Part shown: in pieces, positions 43,801 to 54,371 of the stretch
Layout: every line of letters starts with the position of its first letter
How positions within the stretch are numbered: position 1 is the first letter of the stretch
Source of the DNA: Beaufortia kweichowensis
Lineage: Eukaryota; Chordata; Actinopteri; Cypriniformes; Gastromyzontidae
Direction: 5' to 3'
NCBI GenBank assembly: GCA_019155185.1
Contig: CM032813.1
Coordinates: forward strand, 9,760,645 to 9,824,644
DNA length: 64,000 bases
The notes under the pieces: model-generated
Seen by the model: the letters and a program-made list of their open reading frames with translations, nothing else
The model's database searches: none
What the model was told of the DNA's origin: nothing
Position numbers and translations under genes: made by a program

Positions 43801-46283
43801 TTAGGTTAGGAGTTAGGGTTAGAGGTTAGGAGTTAGGAGTTAGGAGTTAGGAGTTAGGAGTTGGGGTTAAAGTTAGAGTTAGGAGTTAGGGATTGTAGGA
43901 GTTAGGAGTTAGGGTTAGGAGTTAGGAGTTAGGAGTTAGGAGTTAGGAAGTTAGGAGTTAGAGAGTTAGGGATTAGGTTAGTTAGGAGTTAGGGTTAGGA
44001 GTTAGGAGTTAGGAGTTAGGGTTAGGGTTAGGAGTTAGGAGTTAGGAGTTATAGGAGTTAGAAGGGTTAGAGTTAGGGTTAGGGAGTTAGGAGTTAGGAG
44101 TTAAGGTTAGGAGTTAGGGTTAGGAGTGCAAGGTTAGTTAGGAGTTAGGAGTTAGGAGTTAGGAGTTAGGAGTTAGGAGTTAGAAAGTTAGGAGTTAGAA
44201 GTTAGGAGTTAGGAGTTAGGAGTTAGGAGTTAGGAGTTAGGGTTAGGAGTTAGAGGTTAGGAGTTAGGGTTAGGAGTTAGGAGTTTAGGGTTAAGTTAGG
44301 AGTTAGGAGTTAGGAGTTAGAGTTAGAGATTTAGGTTAGTTAGAGTTAGGAGTTAGGAAGTTAGGTTAGGGTTAGGAGTTAGAGTTAGGAGTTAGAGTTA
44401 AAGGTTAGGGGTTAGGAGTTAGGAGTTAGGAGTTAGGAGTTGGAAGTTAGGAGTTAGGAGTTAGAGGTTAAGGTTAGGAGTTAAAGTTAGGAGTTGGAAG
44501 TTAGGAGTTAGGAGTTAGGGTTAGGAGTTAGAGTTAGGAGTTAGGAGTTAGTTAAAGTTAGGTTAGGAGTTAGAAGTTAGGAGTTAGGAGTTAGAGTTAG
44601 GGTTAGGGTTAGGAGTTAGGTTAGGAGTTAGGAGTTAGGTGAAGTTAGGAGTTAGGAGTTAGAGTTAGGGTTAGGAGTTAGGGTTGAGGAGTTAGGAGTT
44701 AGAGTTAAGGTTAGAGTTAGGAGTTAGGAGTTAGGTTAAAGTTAGGAGTTGGAAGTTAGGAGTTAGAGGTTAAAGTTAGGAGTTAGGAGTTAGGAATTTA
44801 GGTTAGGGTTAGGAGTTAGGAGTTAGAAGTTAGAGTTAAAGTTAGGAGTTAAAGTTAGGAGTTAGGAGTTAGGAGTTAGAGTTAGGAGTTAGGAGTTAGA
44901 GTTAGAGTTAGGTTAAGTTAGGAGTTAGGAGTTAGGGTTAGAGTTAGGAGTTAGGAAGTTAGGGTTAGGATTAAAGTTAGGAGTTAGGGTTAGGAGTTAG
45001 GAGTTAGAGTTAGGAGTTAGGGTTAAAGTTAGGAGTTAGGAGTTAGGAGTTAGAGTTAGGAGTTAGGAGTTAGGAGTTAAGTTAGGGTTAAAGTTAGGAG
45101 TTAGAGGTTAGGAGTTAGGTTAAGTTAGGTTAAGTTAAAGTTAGGAGTTAGAGTTAGAGTTAGGAGTTAGGAGTTAGAGTTAGAGTTAGGAGTTAGGAGT
45201 TAGGAGTTAGGAGTTAGGAGTTAGGAGTTAGGGTTAGGAGTTAGGAGTTAGAGGGTTAAAGTTAGGAGTTAGGAGGGTTAGGGTTAGGGTTAGGAGTTAG
45301 GAGTTAGGAGTTAGGAAAGTTAGGAGTTAGGAGTTAGGGTTAGGAGTTAAAGTTAGGAGTTAGAGTTAGGAGTTAGGAGTTAGGTTAGGAGTTAGGAGTT
45401 AGGAGTTAGGAGTTAGGAGTTAGGTTAAAGTTAGGAGTTAGGAGTTAGAGTTAAAGTTAGGAGTTAGGAGTTAGAATAGGTTAGGAGTTAGAGTTAAAGT
45501 TAGGAGTTAGGAGTTAGGAAGTTAGGAGTTAGGAGTTAAAGGTTAAAGTTAAAGTTAGGAGTTAGGAGTTAGAGTTAGGAGTTAAAGTTAAAGTTAGGAG
45601 TTAGAGTTAGGAAGTTAGGAGTTAAAGTTAAAGTTAGAGTTAGAGTTAAGGTTAAGTTTAAGTTAAAGTTAGGAGTTAGGAGTTAGAAGTTAAAGTTAAG
45701 AGTTAAAGTTAAGGTTAAAGTTAGAGTTAAAGTTGGGGTTAGGAGTTAAAGGTTAAGTTAGGAGTTAGGAAGTTAAAGTTAGGAATTAAAGGTGAGTTAG
45801 GGGTTAGGAAGTTAAAGTTAAAGTTAGGGTTGAAGTTAGAAGTTAGGGTTAAAGTTAAAGTTAGGAATTAAAGTTAGGAGTTAAGTTAGGAGTTAAAGGT
45901 TAGGAGTTAAGGGAAGTTAGGAAGTTAGAAGTTAAAGTTAAGTTAGAGTTAAAGGTTAGGTTGAATTAGGTTAGGTTAGGAGTTAAAGTTAGGAAGGTTA
46001 GAGTTAGGGTTAAAGTTAGGAAGTTAAAGGTTAGGAATTTAGTTAAAAGTTAAGGTTAGGGTTAAATTGGGAAGTTAGGAGTTAAAGTTAAAGTTAAAGT
46101 TAAAGTTTAAGTTAGAAGTTAAAGTTAGAGTTAGAAGTTAAAGTTAAAGTTAAAGTTGAAATTAGGGTTAAATTTAAAGTTAAAGTTGGGAGTTTAGGTT
46201 AAAGTTAAAGTTAGGGGTTAGATTAGGGTTAGGTTAGAGTTGAAGTTAGAGTTAGAAGTTAGAAAGTTAGAGTTAAAGTTAGG
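40851..46283 (+). repeat. telomere-like tandem array (TTAGGG/TTAGGAG/TTAAAG)
   Basis: About 5.4 kb of short G-rich repeats, all in one orientation. Canonical TTAGGG runs are frequent at 41000-41350. Most of the rest is the 7-mer TTAGGAG, sometimes more than ten in a row. TTAAAG units dominate after about 45550. The array ends at a run of 100 N. The G-rich strand runs toward the right, as a right-hand chromosome end would. Confidence 0.95.
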
Positions 46284-46383
46284 NNNNNNNNNNNNNNNNN
46301 NNNNNNNNNNNNNNNNNNNNNNNNNNNNNNNNNNNNNNNNNNNNNNNNNNNNNNNNNNNNNNNNNNNNNNNNNNNNNNNNNNN
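46284..46383. other. assembly gap of exactly 100 N
   Basis: A run of 100 unknown bases, the conventional size for a scaffold gap of unknown length. Open frames crossing it are artefacts. Confidence 0.99.
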
Positions 46384-47347
46384 ATCATTGTGAAAAAATT
46401 ATTACTCATCTTTTATTTACATTTGAACAAAAAGTGGCATGTCCAAAATTATTCATACCCTTCTCAATAATCAATAGAAAAGCCTTTATTGGCTATTACA
46501 GCAATCAAACGTATCCTATAATTGCTGACCAGCTTTTTGTATGTCTTCACTGATATTTTTGCCCATTCATCTTTAGCGATGAGCTCCAACTCTTTCAGGT
46601 TGGAGGGTCTCCTTGCCATCACACTGACCTTTAGCTCCCTCCACAGATTCTCAATTGGATTTAAGTCAGGACTCTGGCTGGGCCACTGCAAAACGTTAAT
46701 GTTTTTGTCTGCTAACCATTTCTTCACCACTTTTGCTGTGTGTTTTGGGTCGTTATCGTGCTGAAATGTCCACTGGTGCCAAGTTTCTCTGCAGACTGCC
46801 TGATGTTGTTGTTGAGAATTTTGATGTATTGCTCCTTTTTCATGGTGCCGTTTACTGTGAATAGGTTCCCTGGTCCACCGGCTGAAAAACACCCCCAAAA
46901 CATTAGGTTCCCACCACCATGTTTGACAGTGGGGATGGTGTTCTTAGGGTTGAAGGCTTCTCCTTTTTTATGCCAAATGAAGGCTACATCATTGTGGCCA
47001 AACAATTCAATTTTTGTTTCATCTGACCATAAAACAGAAGACCAGAAGTTTTCATTGTCCAGATGAGCATTTGCAAAGGCCAAGCGGGCTTTTGTGTGCC
47101 TTATCTGAAGAAGTGGTGTCCTCCTTGGTCTGTGTCCGTTGAACCCAGCGGTGTGCAGTGTCTTTTTGTTCAAATGTAAATAAAAAATGAGTAATTATTT
47201 TTTCCACAATGATGCCTCTTGTACATCATCTTATTATCTTCTGGGAGACGCCTGTGTCATTGCTAATCAAGAAAAAACTTGCCGGTTGAATAAAAGTAAC
47301 TTTAAGTCAGAATTTGCCAGGGGTATGAATCATTTCAGGCTTGACTG
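46384..47347 (-). mobile_element. Tc1 element truncated by the gap, internally deleted
   Basis: The right end carries the complement of CAGTCAAGCCTGAAATGATT. About 140 bp inward, 47165-47215 is an inverted copy of 46384-46432 (ATTTACATTTGAACAAAAAG and flanks). The left terminus is therefore inside the gap, with about 130-145 bp of inverted repeat missing. Confidence 0.85.
46464..47173 (-). pseudogene. Tc1-type transposase fragment, frameshifted
   Basis: Minus-strand coding from 47173 has LHTAGFNGHRPRRTPLL, VLWSDETKIELFG (first Asp) and GGGNLMFWGCFSAGGPG. It then shifts frame near 46770-46800 to FQHDNDPKHTAKVVKKWL (second Asp) and SPDLNPIENLWRELK (Glu), ending at 46464. The N-terminal HTH region, about 100 residues, is deleted. 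Confidence 0.9.
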
Positions 47348-48446
47348 CATATAATATCTAGACGCAACATTGGCCGCTTCTGTCCGTTGCTGCGATACGT
47401 CAACGCGTCCGCCATATTGGCTAGGACATGAGTTCCCTGGAATCATGTGCAACTAAACGCTAGAACTGCGATTTCTTAAGATTAAAAATAAAACGTTTCT
47501 ATTGATCAACTGATATTAGTGCTTTATGACCTATCTGGTATCCAAAAAATCTCCAGTTACGTAAAATTGCAATAGTACGACAAGATAGTTAAGGAATTGC
47601 GAGAGCTGCACACTTGTCATGTATATTTTGGGCTTTTTAACTTTTTGGTTAAGAATTGTGGAGGCATCCCTAATGTAATATAATTAATTTCACAATAAAT
47701 AAAGTCTTCTAACTGAGGAAAATGCTTTTCTGTCATTAATCTCACCGGTTTTGTTTTTCTTGGGCTTCAGGTCAGAACATTCCTTGTTCTCTTTGATACT
47801 AAGAAAAATAGTAATGTGCATCTTAGGTAATAATCTACCATATTTGGGAAAACAAGCAGGTGAATAAAATGCAATCACAGTGGCGGGCTCCTTTCTGTAT
47901 TTTTTCACAGAATTAAAATGTTGCAGTTATTTACAAATATATATACTCCAAAAACAGACAATAACTGATAATAGTAATATGTATATTGCATATATGTATA
48001 ATAACAATAATAATACATTAGAACTAGTAGGTTGGCATACTCGATTTTGAGAGAAAACTGCAGTATAAACGAATTATCTCGAATTATCTATGCAATTTAT
48101 TTTATAATAGAAAACATGACAAAAGCTGAAACTATTTCTGAAAGAATTTAAAAACTTAATTTAAAGAATTTAAAGACTCACAGCTAAATAGCGCTATCGC
48201 TATTAATAGTCTGACTCCTACTGACAGAGTGTTAACAAAATGTTTTAATGACCAAATACAAACAAAAATAACTTTTTAGTGTTACATGTTAAAGGTAATT
48301 TCCAGAAAACTGTTATAAATTGTGCGGCGGCTTGCACAGCCTCAAGCAGCACACGAAACACGCATTTTTCTCCAGTCCAGTAATGAGAGTTATGGAAACT
48401 TTGACCTAGCTAAGATGGCGGCGACGTTGACATACGATCCAGCGGC

Positions 48447-48450
<4 letters not shown>
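47348..48450. other. intergenic DNA upstream of babam1
   Basis: AT-rich, no exons recognised. GTCCGCCATATTGGCTAGG at 47408-47426 combines CCAAT-box and YY1-like (GCCAT) cores. AAGATGGCGGCGACG at 48412-48426 is a strong YY1-type promoter motif just before the TC run. Confidence 0.4.

Positions 48451-48501
<51 letters not shown>
48451..48501. repeat. (TC)n microsatellite
   Basis: About 51 bp of uninterrupted TC, immediately downstream of a YY1-like AAGATGGCGGC motif. Confidence 0.95.
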
Positions 48502-48507
<6 letters not shown>

Positions 48508-49744
48508 TTTATATTCTCTTTTTGTATTGAACATATAACATACACAGGGGATAAAGTACATGCACAATCATATTACAAAACAAATCTAAATAATAAAACT
48601 AAATGATAACACACAAAAAGGTACACATACTTTAGCTTCAAATAATACACAGGAGGTAACCCTTACATCAAAGTCATTATTTATTCCGTTAATACGGATA
48701 TTTTAGCAGCTTTTTTTAGCAGTAAAGAGATATCCAACTTAAATTTTGAGAGTAAGGAATTGCCTCCCCCTTCTCTTATCAACAATCCTAAAGCGGAACT
48801 GCAGCGTCCGTTGCACTCCGGTCCACTAGAGGCGCTACTGATCACAGACTCTCTTTGACATTTGATTCTGTCTGTAAGTAAAACAAGAGAGTCAGGAAGT
48901 GCTGTTGGATCAGTGAATCAAATCGTAGTTTAATTTTCCAATAAATCTATTTTTATTTAAGAATTGGTAAGTTAGTATTTTTTTCTATTGCACATATGTT
49001 TATTGTACACGTCTTATGTTTTTCGATGCAGTTAATCCTGAGTAATCGCGTTTTTTACACACCGAAATATTTAAATATTTATGGATTTTAAGCTTTAGTT
49101 TGTATGATAATCATTTCATCTTGCGATGCTAATTTAATATCTGTCTTTTTATACTGAAAATGTTTTTTATTGAAAGAATAATGCTAGGAGTGTTTTAATC
49201 CCCTTATCAGTCATAAAATATTGTATTTCAGATAAACAGTATGTATAGTACCAGTCTAAGGCCCATTGAAAAAATGTTTCTCATGATTTTAAATCTTTTA
49301 ATCTTAAGGCGTATATACATTTATATGTTTGAAATTACATTAGTAGTAGTTTAGCTGTTAATTTCTTTATTTAGAAAATTTTTATTAAAAAAATATTTTT
49401 GAAATAAATTACTTGGACCAAATAATAAATAAAAAGCAGGCAGTAAGATTCCAGTATAGAAAGAAATTTCTTTAGTTTTGTTTAAAAAGCTTCCTAGGTT
49501 GAGACCTCAAGAAGCTGGAGAAGCTGGAAGATAATAATTCCCGCAGTCACAATTGAGTTTACTGTTATTCTAAAATGTGGAAAAAAATAACAGTGAGTAA
49601 ATATTTTCAAACTGTGAGTAAACATTTCCAAACTTTTGACTGGTACTGTATCTTATTAAATGGTTTTGTTTACATTGTTTATCTTGTTTATATCATTCTC
49701 TAATAAGCGTTTAAGATGTGTGACGTGATGTGTGATGTTGTCAG
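48502..49744 (+). promoter_or_regulatory. probable babam1 promoter and 5' noncoding exon region
   Basis: The GC-richer patch 48785-48850 (GCGTCCGTTGCACTCCGG), with a possible donor at 48871 (CTGTCTGTAAGT), could be a noncoding first exon. The first coding exon has a clear acceptor at 49741-49744 (TCAG). Start site not proven. Confidence 0.35.
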
Positions 49745-49750
49745 GTTGTC

Positions 49751-51534
49751 ATGGAGACCCCTGAACCCGGTCAGGCTGACGGTGAAGAGCGGTTGATGGA
49801 CCTGAGACCCAGGACCCGGTCCAACCCAGAGGGCGCTGAGGACCGGCGCAGCAGCAACGGCAGCCTGAATAACAGCCTGTCTTCCCCCCCGCAGCCGGCT
49901 GTGGGCAGTCGTGTGGAGGGGGAAGGGGAGGCGGCCAGCTCTGATAGCCCACCTACTACTGCCACATCAATCACAGCTGCTGCACCTGCTCCTGTCGCTG
50001 GGGTCGGAAGCACCACGACCAGCATGCCTGCCATGGCATGTGGGACGAAAGAGAGACCTAAACCCCCACAGCCCTCCCTGCCCACCCAGATCCCCCCGAA
50101 TGTAGAGTTACACCTGCGCGCTCCACGGGTCAACTGCCCAGAGAAAGTGGTGTGTTTGTTGTTAAACACTGCTGTATAATATGTGCAATATGTGCAAAGT
50201 CATTCAAAGTTGTCTTGCAATGTCTTCTAAACAGATTATTTGTTTGGACCTTTCCGAGGAGATGTCTCTACAAACATTGGAGTCGTTTAATGGGTAATTT
50301 TGGTTAAAGTTGTTTTTAGCCCGTCTCTAGTAGACAAATAGTTTCATATATTAATATTATGCAATTGATGTGCATTTTCAGAACCAAGACAAATGCCTTA
50401 AATATTTCCCAGAAAATGATTGAGATGTTTGTGAGAACGAAGCACAAGATAGATAAAAGGCACGAGTTTGCTTTAGTGGTTGTGAATGATGATGCCATGT
50501 GGGTGAGTTGATAAAACACATTTCAGGTCACAGCATTTACTGTTGTTTTAGATCAAAGTGTCATGCTGTGTCATGTTTGTATTTCTTTTTCATTTCTGTC
50601 TCGCACAGTTATCAGGATTCACCTCTGACCCGCGGGAGCTGTGCAGCTGTCTGTACGACCTGGAAACCAACGTCTGCGAGTCTTTTAGTATCCTTATTAA
50701 GACAGTATGGACTTTTAATGGCATTTTCGTGTCAGAGACAATTTTTCATGACTACTTTCTTAACTTTTACCTGTAGATCTGGAAGATCTGCTTAATGTGA
50801 TGTAAGTAGGTTTACTAACTAATCTAACTAACTTCCAATACCAACATGTGTCACGTTAATAAATACTGATTAAAGACTAGCTACAGATGTGAGGTTCTCT
50901 GGTCATCTATACTTTTTCTTTTGTAGAATGCAGAAAATTGAACTTCCTCAGGTGGAAAACGTTCAGACCATTCCACCTCCCTTTGTAGTCCGAACTCTTC
51001 TTATTTTTAGCCGGCATGCGGGAATGCTTCAGTTCAACCCCTCTGATGCCATTAAAGTAAGTTAGTACAGTACATACTATACATATGCAGCTTAAGCAAA
51101 TGCCACCCTACAGATTTAACATTATGTGCTTTCAATTGTTGTCTTCCTCCCTAGAAAATGCTGCAGTCTCCCTATTTTTTCTTTGATGTTGTTTATCTTC
51201 ATAACGGAACTGAAGAGCAGACAGAAGACACTAGCTGGAAGGTCAAGATTATCTAACTTAACATAACTGGAGATGCTGAGAATGCATTTTAATTATTATG
51301 TGATGTACCGAAACCCTGTTTCTATATTTTCAGGATGTGTACGCGTCCTTCAGCGAGTTGGACTCCAAGAGAATGTGTTATCAGTTTGAGGTGTCATTGT
51401 GTGGTCCTGCCATCGAGCTGCACAATTGCATGGCCAAACTTCTGTACCATCCGCTGCAGAGACCCTTCCAGAGCCACGCCAACTACAGTCTGCTGGAGGA
51501 TGACGACACACTGGAGACGGAGGCCACAGTCTGA
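49751..51534 (+). CDS. babam1: BRISC and BRCA1-A complex member 1 (MERIT40)
   Basis: Eight coding exons with GT-AG borders join in frame: 49751-50149, 50235-50293, 50382-50502, 50609-50687, 50777-50801, 50927-51056, 51155-51241, 51334-51534. They total 1101 nt, 366 aa (human about 329). BABAM1 scaffolds the BRCA1-A complex (K63-ubiquitin removal at DNA breaks) and the cytoplasmic BRISC complex. Visible: PRTRSNPEGAEDR at 20-32, which fits a tankyrase-binding RxxPEG and an Akt-type RxRxxS site. A low-complexity Ala/Ser/Thr stretch, longer than in mammals, follows. The VWA-like fold begins at NCPEKVIICLDLSEEM, with a degenerate MIDAS. VRTKHKIDK, SDPRELCSCLYDLET, ENVQTIPPPFVVRTLL and the ELHNCMAKLL/HPLQRP end are conserved. 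AATAAA at 51951 is the likely poly(A) signal. Confidence 0.96.
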
Positions 51535-52258
51535 TGTTACTGATATTTTACGTATCAGACTGATCAAACTATTACTCACAACTTCTTGAGAGCTAGAGAC
51601 AATGAATGTGATCTTTGAGCAACTGCACCATTTCTGTACAATGACAATTCTGACAATGTGATTGCTTTTAAAATCTTTATTGGCTTAATTATTTAGTAAA
51701 GCAATCATCCCTGTTGTAGCTCAAAACCCTACATTGCAAGTGTCTACTTTTGCTGTATATTAATTTGACATTATTACAGTACTAAGTTCTGTTGCTATCA
51801 GCACAAGTTTTATTAATGTCAGCTTGATTCGTTCTGCATTCTGCAACTCTCAAACACTCATTTTTGGTCAAGATATACCTATGAGCTGATGTGAATAGGA
51901 TTTTTAACCCATGAAAGTCAAACGAAAGAATCTCATGTTTGCTTCTGTTGAATAAATTTATGTAAATATACAAACTCATTTTGTGCTTAACAAAACACAA
52001 CATTTTGAATGTTGCAATGAACTGTCCTTAAAAATAACAGCATGAGAAACACATTTGTATTTATATTTTTTATTTGTAGAATGTATTTTGAAAAAAACAA
52101 ATAAAATATAAAATTCTGATAAAATATTGATATATTTATTTAGGATTTTTTTCTGCACATTAGATGGTGCGTTTGGACCAAGAGCTATAACTATAAAAAA
52201 TTAAGTTAAAATCTCTCAATTAAAAAAAGTGGACACCACAATTATAATAATGAAAACA

Positions 52259-52296
<38 letters not shown>

Positions 52297-54371
52297 CGAT
52301 TTTTCCAGCTGATAAACATTGATGGTCAATCAAAATCCAATCTAATTAAAAGGGCTCCTGCATTTGAAATAAGCATAAATGTTATCTGTCAGTTTTTGGT
52401 GTAAACAAGCTGTAAAACCACGGACGTTTAAACTAGAAATTAAGGTTAATTTGTTGTCAATGCTAACGGTATAAAACTTAATTTTCACAAAGCAAAAAAA
52501 ATCATATTTTTGAAAACACGCGTTCAAAGGTACAGGTGCTGAAATGTCCGTGAAATCCACAAGAGGTCACAAGAGACCAGCTGAATGAAACGTCATGACT
52601 GTCCGTAATAAATGTTCTCAATTACATTGATTAATGTGCCTTTGGGATTATTAACTAGAATTGTTTGTGATTTCGTCATTGTGCTCTTTGTTTTATACTC
52701 TCACTTCTAACCCGTGATACTGTATCCTGCTGTTTAGCAGCAACAAAGTTCACAGATAATAGTCGGAAGACGTACATTCGGGTCACCTTTATTGTGATAA
52801 TATTCATTAACGTTTTTCAGTCTGCAACCTCCTTAATTCTGGGAAATACTTTGTTTGAGACAGTAAAGAAACTTGACGGAAAACCATCAAAATTCTCAGA
52901 AACGGAGATTATACGCGTCCAAACATTCTCCAAACCCCTAATCTTTTAAGGGCTATATGGGAGGGCTGGAGTCTTCATTAAATTAAGCATCAATTCACTT
53001 TCATTGTGTGGAAAAAAAAGAGAAAACATGTTGCAAAACGTGAGTATGTGATAAAAACGTCAGCAGATCATAAAAGGATTTTCATTCTTGACTAAACTGT
53101 TTCTTTGAATATTCTGTATCTTACCATCCAAAACGTGTCATGTCTCAATTTTTGTAGTGCTTGTCTGTTTTTTGCCAATTCAGCTTCCTGTTTTTGTCTT
53201 AAAGCTCATCTGCAATCTGTAAGCGGATTTGGTTAGTACTTTTAGTCATTTTTAAACCCCCATAAATTCAACTTTCCGCTGAGGGTGGCTTGGCAAGGGG
53301 ACAATGGCCTGCAGGAAAACCCCTGACTTTCTTTATGGTCTCTCTTCACACTCTCCCAGACATGACTGTGAGATGCGAGCGTCATCGTCAGCCCGGGATC
53401 AAACATGCTGCCGGCCTCTGGACTTCTGGGAGTGTTTGTTATTCATTCCTGCGAGGAGGATGACGGGTCACCATTGTTGTTCCTCCGATTCTAACGATAG
53501 TCTCTGCGGCTCTGCAGGAAACAATGTCAAATAGGTTGTGTTGATCATGTGTGTTTGTGCATCTGATCTGATCCAGGAAATCTCTGCTTTTGTCATTTGC
53601 AAGAACATTGTTACTCTTGGCTTCGATTGGATGTAGCGATTCCCAAACGACAGCAGATACAAAGTTCATTTACATTAACCTGATAACTGTCACTGCACAT
53701 TTTAGAGCCTAACATTCACATTTTTATTATTGATTAGTTTATGTTTATTGTTATTAAAATCTCTGAAATATTTATTTTTGAGTTTAAGACCTATCCATCA
53801 ATATAGTTTGTCATGACTAAAATTGAACTAAAATATAAAACATTAAATTCTGAAAGAACTTGTTTTCCACCTGTGGAAGGGTGACAGCAACAGGTTAAAA
53901 AATAAAATCAAAGAACATCTGAACCTCATTCTAGAGACAGTTATCTCTATATAACTGATAATGGTTATTAATAGTTGATTATCAGTCTTGCTAATATTCA
54001 TTAAACAGCTGCTATATTGATTTTAGGGTCTCATGTGACTTATGAGGGACAACCAAAGGAGGAGCTCTTGTTTGTTGATCTTTGGAGATCTCCGTAAGGC
54101 CAGAATGAAGCAAGTATAACCTCTAAAGCTTTCCTGGGGAGGGCCCGGAAAGAGCCAAGCCGCGGGAAGTGTGTCTTAACGTTTATAAATACAGCTCTCT
54201 CCCCACATTCTGCAAGAAGTGTTGACATGCGCAAGTGTGACGGCCACTGCAGAATATTTTCATAATCTTTTGACCATTTATTTTTTTTAAAGAAACACCT
54301 AGAGTCATCTTGTCTGGGTTTCTGAGTCTCTGACTTTCTCACGATTAAACACTGTCCACTGGACTGCAGAA
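51535..54371. other. babam1 3' UTR and babam1-plvap intergenic region
   Basis: babam1 3' UTR to about 51970. An AT microsatellite lies at about 52261-52294. A GC-richer patch at 53295-53530 stands out from the AT-rich surroundings, without homology-bearing ORFs. TATAAAT at 54184-54190 may serve plvap, whose ATG is 54372. No other gene is seen. Confidence 0.5.

Noticed and set aside
40851..46283. CRISPR-like direct repeat array
   Set aside because: Short uninterrupted telomere-type units without spacers, in a vertebrate context.
46218..46470. Frames spanning the N run
   Set aside because: Artefact of translating unknown bases and repeat units.
48322..48606. 94-codon frame with a Ser-Leu repeat and MAATLTYDPAA
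   Set aside because: Driven by the (TC)n tract; the ATGGCGGC is better read as a promoter motif, and no homologue is recognised.
53304..53534. 76-codon cysteine-rich frame upstream of plvap
   Set aside because: No splice context or family resemblance; kept only as a composition anomaly.
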